Positions 36,169-48,759 of a DNA stretch of 64,000 nucleotides are shown one piece after another. Source of the stretch: Straminergon stramineum (Eukaryota > Streptophyta > Bryopsida > Hypnales > Calliergonaceae); the NCBI GenBank assembly GCA_963920665.1, contig OY987264.1, forward strand, positions 34,266,906 through 34,330,905, written 5' to 3'. The first letter of the stretch is position 1; the number at the start of each line of letters is the position of its first letter. A model generated the notes under the pieces. It ran no database searches, was not told where the DNA came from, and was given only the letters and a program-made list of their open reading frames with translations. The position numbers and the translations under genes are program-made.

Positions 36169-37696
36169 GGCTCGGGAACGGGAGGAAGATACTTCAGTTG
36201 AGGAGGAAATCGAGGAGGTCGAGGCTGTTGATCCGAAGGGGGAGATTGAGGACTCATGCAAGCCAAGATGTGCGAAGCAACTAATTTCGTATGAGGTAAG
36301 GAAGAGGCATTTGCGTCCAAGTTTAAGCACCTTAAGCTTTACCAATACATATGAGTGTGATTGCATCGGGAGATCAGTATAGAGATCACTGGAGAGATCA
36401 CTTTGGATACAACAGCCAAATTCTGTTGAGATCAAATATTTATCACTGTATTTGATGATTTCTCATGCCATCATTCAAAGTGGGAGGTTGTAGACCTTTA
36501 TTGAAGGGGCAGTAGACAACCCCATTTCCATTCAAAAATCAGTGGCTTTAGACATTTAGCCATGTCATGCTTACACGCAACTTGCGAATTGAAGTTCAAA
36601 CGAGTGTCTGAATAGATGAGGTAATGTTGGTAAAAGGGTCAGTATAAGAGATGGAATCAGTCTTAATGGTTTTCGTATCCTCGACCTTGATAGGATATAG
36701 TTAACTCCGTGTCATGCTGGCAGCACATGAAAATCTCTCGGTGCAGACGTGTAGTTGGTGATGGAATAGTCTCTCCGTGTCAGAGAACGAGAAACACAAG
36801 AGAAGTGTTTTGGGAAATTTCAAGAAGAGTAGCCATTATTTCTTGAGAACGTTTGGTGTACTGTTCTACCTATGGACATGCTGTTTTGCAGGCCTGTGTG
36901 AAGCGTGTTGAGAGTGATGAGCAAGGACAAAAACATTGTACTGGCCAGTACTTTGATTATTGGGGCTGCATTGATCAGTGTGTAAGTCTTTCAGCAATAC
37001 CCATTTACTCGTGTAATTATAATGCTTCAATAGAACAGTGAATTACACATGTAGTTTCCACATGCATTTGAAGAGAATTTGGCCTCTGAGACCAGTTCAG
37101 TTCCTAAGTACAGCTGATGATCATCCGTGCGTTAAAATGTTATGCGCTGGTTTAGATCCGGAGTCTTGGCCAGCAAGGTATGCTTTGTTTTGTACTACAT
37201 TTTTCACCATGCAGAACCGGAGTTCTTTAGGAATTCTGCTATGGTGAAAACAGGGCCTAATGACCATGCAATTTCTACTAATGTTATGTTAAGAGTAGAG
37301 TCATCCTCAAACCCTTTCAAAGTGGAGGTGCTGACCTTGTTTTAATGATAATGCATGGGTGAATCTAATGAATAATATCGTGAATAACTTTTGGTTAGCC
37401 TTTTTTTGTGGTTCAATCTTGAATCTGAAATAGGTTGAATTTTAGGATAACTCAATCGTCCTAGAAGTGCACTGAAGACGCTGGTCAGATTTACAGCTTA
37501 ATTCTTACAAAATTGTCGTGAGAACAGAGATCTTCTTACGAGGTTCTGTACCTGTAGAGGATGTGGAGGTTTGGTACAGTGATGATTTGGGATACTTTGG
37601 TTTTGACAATTGTATAACAATTGTGTTGAGTTCACTGGCATTGGCATCTTGGGTACTGTACAGGCTGCACCCAAGGTCTTTCGCAAGTTAGCATGA
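36169..37696 (+). CDS. QCR6: ubiquinol-cytochrome c reductase hinge protein (complex III subunit QCR6), first exon missing
   Basis: Three exons are clear: 36169-36295, 36892-36981 and 37664-37696. They encode an acidic stretch (EEEIEEVEAVDPKGEIED), then CKPRC...SYE, ACVKRVESDEQGQKHCTGQ followed by YFDYWGCIDQC, and the end AAPKVFRKLA plus stop. The paired cysteine pattern CxxxC and CTGQYFDYW is diagnostic of QCR6, which assists electron transfer from cytochrome c1 to cytochrome c at the intermembrane face of complex III in mitochondria. The acidic segment is longer than in flowering-plant homologues. The in-frame stop at 36152-36154, with no ATG after it, shows that an upstream exon must provide the start. 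The last coding exon is only 33 nt. Exon 2's left border (AG at 36167-36168) is the weakest point. Confidence 0.82.
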
Positions 37697-40139
37697 GAAG
37701 GTCACCTTCTGGGAAATATTATTGGCTCTGCTGAAGGTTTGTTTAAAGATTCCCAGAAGAATGACGGAACATCTCCACGCCAGAAGACGTATGAACCCGG
37801 CTACACATCTGCAACGATGTCTAATTCCTGTTAGTAGGAGCTAGCTAGCTTACGAGCTGGGCAGTTTTCTTCAGGAAAGGCAATACAGAATGTGCTAGGA
37901 TATAGCTGACTGATTTCGGACAAAGCTTTTCTGATAATATGATACGCTGAAATGAAGTTGTGCACTTTTATCAGAAGTAATCTAATCATCTTTTAAGGTG
38001 GAAAGCTTCAATTGATATTTGGTGAGCTTACATAAAGAGATTTACTGATTGAATGTTTGCTCTACTTTTATTTATTTCTAAAATCACTGGACATACCTCA
38101 ACAAACATGGACTTTTTATCCCCTAAAAGGCCAAGTGGGAGTTGAAAGACCAATTGAAAATTTGGACAGGTTTCTATAAAGTCAATATTGAATGGATCTT
38201 TCTGAAATTTTGACACAAGGGGACATGTATTGCCACATTGGGGAATTATTTTTTTCCAATTGGGTTCGATTGGGTTCTTGGATTAGAAGTCATGTTGGCC
38301 AAAAATTTGGGGCAAGATTGGCAATTTCAAGTAGTGTGTGCGAAATTCCTTCTCTACCTTTGAAATTTGGTAGGTATAATACTAGTATGCCATTAAAGAG
38401 GCAATTGTCACAAAATAAAAAACATGTATAGTTTTAAAATCTCACTCTAGGAGTTAAAGTTTGTAGGGCAAGGTCCCCCCAAAGTTTCAATTTGTGAAGT
38501 CAAAGTTTCAAAAAAAAATTACACTAATTCATGTAGTAGTCTAATACTCCATTTGTATCTAAATAATATCGATGTTTCGGAAAATGTGCTACATTAAGGC
38601 TAATTATGGGACCCATGCAATTCTAATGCACTTATTAGAGAGGTCTAGCGAACCCATAGAATATGTCAAAATTTTGAGTTTTTTCAGCCTTTATATCATT
38701 ACAAAACAATTTTTGTAATGCCATGCAATGGTACTCTAGCAAGTAGTATTCTATACAAAGGTTAGCTCTCTAAGGTATTTAATTGTCCTCATGTTGTTTT
38801 AGGACACACCCAACAAGCAATTCAACACAAATAAACAACCCTACCATAGTTACAACATACATAACCCACAATCTAGGTATTAATTTGAAACAAAAAAATG
38901 TCAAAATCATGGTATTATTTTGGAATGTTAACAAATTGAGCAAGAGATTGTATAGTTAATTCTTTTGCATTTTTTTCTCATTACCCTACACAATGAAAGT
39001 TTTTGACAATTAGCATACCCTAATCCATTAGAGGTTAACAAAGTGTCTTACCTTATCATCACTAATGATTTTGTAATCAAAGGATGTGAGAGAGATTCTA
39101 CACCAAAAGATAGGATATGATGTTTTTAAAGTAAAATGAAAAAAAAATGCTAAATAATCTGTGCATATTATTATCAAAATTGCAGACAAACATTGATGAC
39201 AAGCATTAGAAAGTGAAGGGCAATTATTTAATTCTTAGCATCTGGAATCTTTGTTATAATTTTCTATTTTTTACTAGTCATGATTCAATAACAAAAATCT
39301 TTTATGAAGAACATCGTTTGAAAGGTTCTTCTACAGAAATTAATATTCTTCGTGATATTTAGTGGAATTTTAATAGCTTCATGTTGTCTACCTTATTTCA
39401 AAGAGAGAAAAACAATATTTGATAGGCATGTGCCAACCTTGTAAGCCCTTCCCTTATCCTAGTATATAAAATTGCATATTTGTTGGTCACAACAGTTACC
39501 CGTGACTAATTCTTCTCTAATGTTATTGATTTTTAGAAGATTGAAAAGGGTTTATATTTTGAGGGAAAACCTTGAATACTTTTGTTACCATCTTATATAA
39601 TGGTGGGAAGTTTTCAAGGAACCTCTTAGTGTTTGTTTCAAGAAAAAACCTTTTAGATTGCAATTCCTTAAAAACTTTTGCAAATTTTGATTTTGTATAA
39701 ATGAAAAATCACCTTCAATCATGATTACAAGCAAGAAAACAAACAATACATAAATTAAATAGATTCTAAATTCAATATTTAATAGTATGATTTTTAATCA
39801 ATCTAGAAACAAATGCAAATTCTTTTGTTGTCCTCCCAATCTAACTCCATGCGCTAACTATACTAAGGCACCAAAAGAGTATTAAAATACTAGACATTTA
39901 TTGTTGCTACGAACTATGTATTTATAATCACACAATTGTCTAAGCTTATCTACTGTAGTTTTCATTCATATAGTTTATCCTTAAGTGATGGCATTGATCT
40001 AGAAAGTTACTATTCAATCTAATGTCAACTCATTAGTCTTAAAATTGTACTTAAACCCCTACAAAGATTCATTCAAATTATCTTGAATAGAGTTGATTCA
40101 TATTCAATTTCATTGTTTATTATTACTGTGAACAAGTTA
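37697..40139. other. intergenic DNA
   Basis: 3' flank of QCR6, then AT-rich DNA without genes. At 38114-38457 a possible worn TTAA-type element begins TTATCCCCTAAAAGGCC and ends CTAGGAGTTAA (344 bp). The segment 38520-38770 shares words such as ATTAGAGAGGT and TAATGGCATGCAATG (or similar) with 44880-45020, suggesting another dispersed repeat. Confidence 0.35.
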
Positions 40140-41608
40140 CTAACCTGTAAACCTGCATTTTTTAGCTACATAGCAATTTTAGGCACGTAGGTTTGGTTGG
40201 AGAGTTTGATATTCTAGGCCCAAATTTTAGCAAAACATGGGGATGAAAAATATCTTTCATATGCACTAAATTTCATGACATTTGGAAATATGAGTCAAAA
40301 TTTATGGCCTAATATGTTACTTTTTTTGTAAATGGGTAGTCTAAGCAGAGTAAAAAAATCACTTTTTTTAGAAACAAAAATTTGAAATTGGTTTTCAAGA
40401 GTTATATGTCATTAGGGGAGATTTGAGGCCTCTATATGCCTATTTTAGGGTTGTTTCTCTGCCTGTTCCTTGTGCTATTTGAGAACAACTGGCTATTGTC
40501 AATAATATAAATATATTAGTTTTGAAATGCAAAAATAATTTGAAAAATAAAATAATATTTTTTATTTTTTGACTTAACACGGTCTCGGCCACATCAGACT
40601 AAAATAGTGGTGCAATTCTTGCATTCCCCACAGCTTGGGAACTCACAGGTATGTAGAGGCCTCAAATCTCCCCTAATGACATGGAAAGTTTTGCATTAGA
40701 GGAGATTCCAAGACCGCGGAGGACTACGAGTTCTTGGACTGTAAAGAATGTGGGAACTGCACTACAATAGTATTGTAGCAACAGTCTAACGTGGCTAAAG
40801 TTTGGCCACATCATTTCTTTTTAAATTATATATATTTTTTCTTAAACCTTTTTTTCAATTTCAAAATAGTTGTTTTTTTAATAATTTTTTCTAACAATGG
40901 CCGATCGTTCCCTCACTACATCGGGAACAACAAAGGAATGAGGCTTGAAACGGCCCTCTACAGATTTGAAATATCTTCTAATGAATCATTCCATTTTAAT
41001 CAATGAGTCAAAAGTTATGAGGATTTTCTATTTGTGGATACTTATTACTCTAAAATAAACTTTAAAGTCCTTTATATTACTCAATTTTCAATATTTTGGG
41101 AAAAAAATAAAACCATAGGATGGAGATTGTTTATTACAACATTGCAACCATTGCAATTGGCTTTTTCAATTCCATAATGAAATTCTTAGCACTTTAGTAT
41201 TTTGAAACATTCTCTACCACTATCTATTTAGTATTTTCTTCCTATATGTTGTACAATTCCAAATGATTTGAAATTTTTCAAGCATGTATCCAAATTGTCT
41301 AGGAAAAATAATATAAAAAAGCACCACCATTTTGGACATTTTTTCATAGAAAAATGAGCTTGTGAACTACAACAGTTTTTCGGAGGGCCAAAAAAATGAT
41401 TTCAAGGAATTTGAATGCTTATATCTTGCAATCCACACGGTGGAAACTTCTAAAATTTTTACTACATGTTCTCAAGTCAATGTAATACAAGATCCTATGG
41501 TTACATTTATCAAAAACAATTTTTTTTCAAAAATTTGGTACTTGTACTAAAAATGGGAGTTTGGGAGCATTGTCAATGAAAACATAGTCATAGAACCTTA
41601 GGGGTTAA
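40140..41608. mobile_element. TTAA-type element, about 1.47 kb, carrying inserted MITE-like DNA
   Basis: The right end is AACCTTAGGGGTTAA; the left end (near 40140, TAACCTGTAAACC) is worn. Read in reverse it matches the 12405-13295 element from end to end, for example AAATGTCCAAAATGGTGG and TTGCAAGATAT. About 560 bp at 40406-40970 is extra and contains an inverted-repeat element plus adjoining related sequence. Confidence 0.6.
40406..40682. mobile_element. inverted-repeat element, 277 bp, inside the TTAA-type element
   Basis: The left end ATGTCATTAGGGGAGATTTG... (40406-40437) and the right end (40651-40682) are inverted repeats with one mismatch in 32. The core has GGCCACATCAGACT, like the 3950-4479 element. 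Directly after it (40683-40970) comes another related stretch with CATTAGAGGAGATTCC and GGCCACATCA, perhaps a second diverged copy. Confidence 0.75.
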
Positions 41609-44272
41609 AGTGTGTAATACTCCTTGGCTAGCTAAAGACATAGAGAGTGATGATTGTTGATTAGTGTATCACTACTCATAATCAATACAACAATAATTAG
41701 TTTTTTGTAATTGTAGTAGAAGGTCATTGCAAAAAACACCAATCCTATTCTCCATCACAATGAGAGTGATCTTTTGTCATCCACTAGAACTTTTGAAGCA
41801 CAAGTCCAATGAACATGAAATTTTGATTGAACTTGTCTAATTTGATGTTAATCAAATCCCTTAATTTGTAGAAATTGAAAAAAATCATTTTATATTTAAA
41901 AATCAATTTTGTTAATTTGTCACAAAGTATAGTTTAGGATTTTTTACTATGTTGGGAGTCCCCAAATTTAATGATTTAGAGTTGAAACTTTTATAGTCTA
42001 TTTACATAATGGGAAAACATATATTTGGTACCAAAGGAAATTTGAAAATATATTATTTTTATGTCCACCACATGAGTGCAAACAACACTCCTATTGCGTG
42101 CAATTTTTGAACATTGAAGATGGTTCTAAGATCATTCTTTTAGTGAAACATCATCAACAACAACTCTTCCTAAATGGACAATTATTAGTTTTAAAAAATT
42201 GATTTTTTACAATTAAAAATATGAAAGTGCCAATTTTCATGACATTTTGCACTTTTCTAGTTCTCCTACTAAGAGAATTTTTTTGTGCTTTGATTCCTAG
42301 GGTACCTTCTTTTTAAAGGTTTATACATTTTAAATATTTTTTCATTTAAAAAAAAATCTAATTATAGATTATTCCCCCCCCCCCCCCAAAGTAGAGTACT
42401 ATAGAAAGCACTACAGAAACTAGACAATGTTTCTTGCAATGACCCTAGAATACAATTTTTGCAACACCAAAAAGATAGATCAAAATGTGATATGGCAAAA
42501 AACATGTCTAATATTCCAGTAGGAGAGAGCAACAAGCTAGGACAGATCATAAACTACTTCACCTAGTCTTTAAAGATGAGAACAATTGTACAAAGAGAAG
42601 GATGATGGGAGACTATTGCACATGCATTTGTATTAGCTCAGTATCCAAACAAACACCCTATAACTAGTGAACAATATACACATGCAACTCATGAGAGACA
42701 AAGTAGCAACAATCTTAGCTCTCATTCAATTAGTCAATAATGATATTATTGACATTATTGCTATAGACACAAATTTGACTATGGTCTAGGAAGCACTTCA
42801 ATTAGCATACCAATTCATAGATTAGTCACAAATTCTATCATTCATGAGCCATCTATAGACTATGAAGCTTGTGGAAGGAGGATCTACAAATGGCTACATT
42901 AAAAAAGTAAGAACAATAAAGAATAGAATGCTAGGATGGGAGAAGCCTTCATAGATCAAGCCAACTCATTCAACTTCTATTGAACAACCTTCCTCAAAGC
43001 TACTACAGTACTAAACAAGCTTTGATACATCAAAGAGTACTATTAACTTTTGATCAATGATCTATAAGTCTTACTACAGAATCTCATTGTTGTAATCAAT
43101 GAGTAGTACATCTAGAGAATGAAGAAGAAGCCCTAACAACCATATATAGCAAGAATCAAAATTTTTACTTCAACAACAATCAATCCTATTATGTCTTCAA
43201 GGGATGCAAATCCTATCCTGATAGCCAAGGGGAAGGGAGTCTCAACATCCCAACCATTTTGGCCTAATTGGCTTTCAACCTAGAAAGTCAATATTATACT
43301 TCACTTGCAAGAAACTAGTCTATATTGAATAACATTGTAGAGCAACTCCAACTGAAGATTGTAGCAATGCATTTACAAATTCAATTCAAAGTTTTGAATC
43401 TCTTATTTAAAAATAGTACATGGATAGTGAAGTTTCAAGTCATGTAGTGGGTGGTTCACATAATTTTGATTTTATTCAATTCAACACTTCAACTTAGGAA
43501 GTTAGAATTTGCTAATGGAAAGCTCACATAGTTCATGGATAAAGAAGACTAGAACTTCTATAGGCAGAACCACATTGAGTAAAAGAAAATTGACAAATGT
43601 TACGTATGTCTCTAATCTTCAAAAGTTCAGAAGAATCTCATTTAATTATATAGATAACATAGTTGATAAAGGTAACTACATGGTTTTCACTTGATCACAT
43701 TGTCATATCCTTGATGGAACATTTGATAAGTCCAATTACAAAATTATATCTCTATGATTTAGAAATTCTAGCCAAGAACATGAAATATATCATGAACAAT
43801 TTTCAATATGAAATTGTATTGTTTCTTGACTTTATTCAAGATCAAGTAGATCTTAGGCATAATTATGCACATCTTAGCAATCCTAGCATAGGCCATACAG
43901 CCAAATTGTAATTTTTATGACACATCTATTCACTACTTATAATAGAACCACCCATTACCAACCACTTAAGCAGTTTGTGCATGATTTGGAGTAGTAGAAG
44001 GCAATAGCATGCACCCATCTTTAACATGTGGAGTCTTCCATAACTACTCATCCAAAGACTAATTGGACTCTCAAAACCAAGCACATTTGTCATGCATGTG
44101 ATGGCTAGAAAATGGTCAAAAACCAAGAAACTAAGGGATATAAATCAATCATATCTCTATTGAATTTTCCAATACTGATAGGTTGGCCATGGAGCCTAGT
44201 TGGTAATGGGTGGCTCTAGCATAACCTTCAAATTATCCACAACCCAATTTGTGATGATTTTGGGTACCCACC
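41609..44272. other. intergenic DNA, possible decayed retroelement
   Basis: No intact gene. At 42374-42387 there is a run of 14 C. From about 42650 to 43900 the composition is more coding-like and the plus strand has broken open stretches (for example 43509-43694), in places suggestive of a retrotransposon gag or pol relic. No domain can be named and stops are frequent, so this is a guess. Confidence 0.25.
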
Positions 44273-44855
44273 TTAACCCCTAAAGTCCCAATGTCCCTAT
44301 GGGGGACAAAATGGATTTCGGGTAGGTTCCTATGAGCTCAATTTTTAGTGAATTTTTTAAAAACTTTCTCGTAAGATAGAAAAACTTATTAGCTTTTGGG
44401 GAATATAATTTTTATTCCAATCGGTGCTCTAAAGCAAAAGTTATGCCACAATAACCTCAAAATGGGGGAGAGTAGACATCAAAAAAAATTTGTAAAAAAT
44501 TGAAATATATTTTTTAATTATTTTATTCTCATCGATTATATTTTTCTAAATGGGAAGCTTTGTTTCATCCCATTTGGATTAGTGATGTAAAAGATATAGA
44601 GTTTCTTCTTTTGCAGGCAATTGGAGCATCATCTTCAAAAAAACTTTTTCTTTCACTTTGAATGCTAATATCTTTCAATCCGTACGGTCAAACATCATGA
44701 AATTTACACTACATTATCCAAGAAAATTTTGGTACAAGATCATACAATTAGATTCTCAAAAAAGTAATTTTTTCTATTCTTTAGATGAATGCAATAGAAG
44801 TAGCAGTTTTGAGTGGTTTTTAACAGAAAAATGGCATGGGGACTTTAGGGGTTAA
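44273..44855. mobile_element. TTAA-bounded (piggyBac-like) element, 583 bp
   Basis: Starts TTAACCCCTAAAGTCCC and ends GGGGACTTTAGGGGTTAA; the inverted ends match perfectly over the first 17 positions. The interior parallels the 23842-25134 element in reverse orientation. It seems the least altered copy in the window and would be the best reference for the family. Confidence 0.85.
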
Positions 44856-45064
44856 GTAGTAGATCGAGGACTAGTCTAATACATTACATTAGAGAGGTTA
44901 TTACATTAAGGGAGGGTCATTTGTATGTAGTGGCCTGGGCTAAGACCAACAATCAATACTACTTAGCCAAAGTTTTATTACATGTCATTATATTGTAATG
45001 GCATGCAATGAACTCTATTGGATGCTCCCAAAACTTGATTTGTTGGGTTGTGTCAAAAACTTGA

Positions 45065-45883
45065 TTAACTCCTAATTGCCTCATCAACCATATTTAGTCG
45101 ACTTGAAATTTCAAGCTCATTTTGGGATGGGCAATTAAATTCTTGTGATTGCTTCAAAAAATTTTATGGGTAGTTTCAAAGGTTAGCTATTGAAATTTTT
45201 TATTTTTATAGAAAAAGGAAAATATTGGATTTTTGAGAGGTCTTCAAAGGCATATATGTATCTTAGTGGTAGTGTAAAGCTTGCAAAATTTACTTGATTT
45301 CTTGGCTTTAAGCAAAGCTTGCCAATTTCAATTGAATTGAGATCTAAAAAATTGTTCTTATCCATTTGCTTTGAAAATGTTCCTAATGGAAAGAGTAAAG
45401 TGTTTTCATGATATTCACCATTGAAAATTTAAACATGCAAATGTTGATTTGGAGTTAATTGTGATTTCTACTTATTAAAAAAAATGCATTTCAATAATTG
45501 CAAGGTGGATTGTGTAATGAGTTTGATAGCTCTTGATTTGAACTTAAGGTTTTTGGAAGTGCATTTTAGTGTGCTAACACAATTTTTAGTTGGTCATGTC
45601 ACTTCCAATCCAAAAAAATCTTATATGCAAATTTCTAAAACATTGTGGGGAAGGGGTAGCATACCAGAAATAGAAAACGTGTATTTCTCTTATTATAATC
45701 TCACAACTTCTATGCAATTTTTCTCTCTAAATTGGTATGCACACTAATAAGCAAGCTCTTTAGACATCCATACGATTAGATTTTGAAAAAAAAACATTTT
45801 TTGGGGCCGGGGATAACTATAAGCCTATGCTCTTTTTTCATAGTCAAAACACACTTGGAAAGGCTTAGGCACTTAGGGGTTAA
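45065..45883. mobile_element. TTAA-bounded (piggyBac-like) element, 819 bp
   Basis: Starts TTAACTCCTAATTGCC and ends GGCACTTAGGGGTTAA. Contains an open frame at 45484-45747 without recognisable similarity. It belongs by its ends; the interior is not clearly related to the other copies. Confidence 0.65.
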
Positions 45884-46697
45884 GGTAGTCTGCTCTTATT
45901 GTGACCATCTTCTTCAAACATTGCAATAGGCCCCTCTAAAATGGACAGTCAATGGTACTAATTAAAATAGACTGCCCCAAATTTTAGAGTATAATTAAGA
46001 CTTATTGGATATTGTTTCATACTTTGCTAATGGATGGAATAAGAGTCAGAGAAGGTCCATTTCAAAGCCAGGGTGTGTCCACTTAATTTTTCTAAATGAA
46101 AATTGATTGTCCAATTGCCTTCTTACAAATGTTAAAAGAATTTAGGGTCCGCTTAAGTTTAGTAATGGTTGCATTTAAGAACCTTTAGTATTACTTTTTG
46201 AATGTTGTAGTGCTTGTTTTTGGTCAAGCCATATCTTTTTTCAGACTGTGTGTGTGGTATTTGCAAGGCCTATGATCACAAATAGGTGCCTACTACAAAA
46301 TTCTTTGAAAATTCATAAGTAATTCAAAAATGCTCCGAAAAATATGAAACCACTTGGGTTAGATTCCACATCAATTTTTCTTCAAGTGAAAAACAAGGAA
46401 AAATAATTCCGTGAATCTAAGAACCATCGAAAAGGCCGACCAGCCCTTAAATGGTCGCTTTAACGGTTGCTTTAAGAGCATACTACCTTAGTTGATTTAT
46501 AAGAAGTTGTGACTTACTGTATTGTCAACAAAGAGCATACCGGTATGGATTTGGAGGGCCCAAATCCTGAGGGAATAACTTAGCATCACTTCAAATTGTA
46601 CAAGAATTGCTGCTACTAATGTGGAGCAATCTTAATCATTGTGCAGTGAAGGCAATCCTGGGAGGATGAGCTGAGATCACAATGAAAGACTTACCAA
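45884..46697. other. intergenic DNA
   Basis: Mixed composition, no gene or clear repeat recognised. Confidence 0.35.
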
Positions 46698-47247
46698 CTA
46701 AGGTAAACCAGCCCATGACAGGCAAACTGCCTAATGCAGTCATCTCGGAAACCACCTATTAGAGTCTTACATCAACCCATGGCAGATTTTTTGTGATAAA
46801 TGAGATTAGGACTACATTAGGCTGATTTGTGGCCATAATCTTGTCCTGGGAGATGGTCATGGGGTTATTAGTAACTGTCATAGGGCACTTACACCATTCA
46901 AGTGTAAATTGGTCATAAGAAGTTATTTTTTTATTCCTTCAAATGTCATGGTCATGTTAGGAAATGTTGTAGCCATTTTAGAAAATGTTGTGACTGCTTT
47001 AGGTGGTAAGATGACCATTATGGGAATCCTTTTTGCTGATTTGGGGTAGTCTACAGACTCTGTTGGGCTAATTGGGCTGTACACTTCAAAAATTCATAAA
47101 ACATTCTTACTTTGTCCAAAAAATAAAATTTCAATTGCTTCCTTCAATTCTCACATACGTCTATGTATGGAAAAAAATCTGAATCATTTTGCTAATGGCA
47201 ATAGTACAGACTACTCATTCTGCCTATCATAGGGAGGCTTACCTTAA
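46698..47247. mobile_element. diverged copy of the 34550-type inverted-repeat element
   Basis: Starts CTAAGGTAAACCAGCCCATG and ends near GGCTTACCTTAA. The inner block GGGGTAGTCTACAGACT, followed by GGGCTGTACACTTCAAAAATTCATA-like sequence, matches the 34550 element in reverse. Confidence 0.65.
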
Positions 47248-47599
47248 GTTAGCTGCAGGCCATTGTTGTGTTGTGATGGAGGAATTCAATTGAATTGATA
47301 TAAGACACAGGAGGTCCATAAAGCACCCATTTAAGAGCTGGAAACAGATTTGGGGAGGTTTCCTTGAAAGGCAAATGGAATTGGCATCTAACTCAAGTGG
47401 TTTCATATTTTTAAGGCTTTGTGAAATTAGTTATGATTTTTTGAAGTTGACATGCAATGGTCACTACAAGCTTCCACCTCTTGAAATGTACACTATTTTT
47501 ACAATGCTGAAACAATGAGAGAGAAAACTGTACAAATATTGTACATTTCAAGAGGTAGATGTATGTTTTTAAGTCTCAAGCAAGTCTACTCTTTCGTGA

Positions 47600-47752
47600 G
47601 AGTTTACATACTTCATATTACGATGACAACTATGACTACAAATACTATAAACAATATGACTTCTACAACTCCTACAACTACAATGACAATTGCGATAACA
47701 ACTATGATTGCTATGATGATGACTACAACTACTATGATTACTACAACTAAAA
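47600..47752. repeat. ACTACNATGA-type simple repeat with biased translation
   Basis: About 150 bp built from ACTATGACTAC-like words. In one frame it reads as Thr/Met, in another as Tyr/Asp/Asn. It is flanked on the left by an inverted pair, CCTCTTGAAATGTACA near 47478 and TGTACATTTCAAGAGG near 47539. No sign that it is translated. Confidence 0.6.
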
Positions 47753-47784
47753 GGATGATTTCCTCATGAAACATCTACCTTAGT

Positions 47785-48558
47785 AAAGTCCAAAATATCC
47801 ATACCTTAAGTTGTTTTGTTTTGTTTTGTTACATTGAGATCTCCTAGACTGTACATCCTCCATTCACATTCTTCGTACTGTCAGAAAGCTCTTTGCCAGG
47901 AGGGATATACAGGCTTTGTTTCGTGGCATTTGGGCCTACGGTGTGAAAGTTATTGAATTTCACAATTTTTTTAATAAATAAAATTAGAAAATTACTTTAA
48001 CTTTGGCAATTATTGTAGCAATGGCACAGGGCACACTAGTTCATACCTTAAGCTAGGGCATTAGTTTAGTTTAGATAGTTAGTTTATTTTTTTGTTACAT
48101 CAAGATCTCCCGGGCCATGTGTCCCCAATATTGTGCTTGGTATCATTGGAAAGTTCTTTGTGAGGAAGGGTGCACAGGCCCTATTCCGTGGTGTTTTGAC
48201 CTATTGTGTGAAGTTATTGAATTTCAAAGTTTTTATTGAAAAAAAAAATTAAAAAATCACTTTTACTTTTCTTTTGACAATGACAATGGCACAAGGCACA
48301 CTAGTCCTTACCTTAAGTTAGGATTTTTGTTTGTTTTGTTTGTTATGTTGAGATCCTTGGGACTGTGCATCCCCTAGTTGCATTCTTAGTCCTGTTAGAA
48401 AGCTCTATGCGAGGAAGGGTGCATGGGCTTTGTTTTGTGGAGTTTGAACCTGTGATGTGAAAGTTATGAATTTTTGAGTTATTTTAAAATTAAAATATTA
48501 GAAAATTCCTTTTACTTCTATACACTGTCAGTGGAAATGACACAGGGCACCCTAGTAT
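47785..48558 (+). repeat. tandem repeat locus B, three units of about 251-265 bp
   Basis: Unit ends (GGGCACACTAG or CACCCTAG) lie at about 48031, 48296 and 48547. Each unit has TTTGTTACATTGAGATCTCC, GAAAGCTCTTTG, GGCTTTGTTTCGTGG, a TGTGAAAGTTATTGAATTT-like stretch, and ATTAGAAAATTACTTT. The same unit recurs at 11130 (inverted) and at 60870. Confidence 0.75.
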
Positions 48559-48759
48559 ATGTTTATAACAATGCAATGTCATAATTGGAATCAATAATTT
48601 AACCTCTGGTTAACATCAATTATCCCATGTTTTCATAAGTCGTCCATTTCAGAGCAATCTCTCATATAGAATATAATTACCTGAAGATGACCTACTAGAA
48701 TTCTGGTCAGTCAAACATCTCCAGAAGAAATTCAGTTGAGGTTGCTGCTTTTGGGCATA

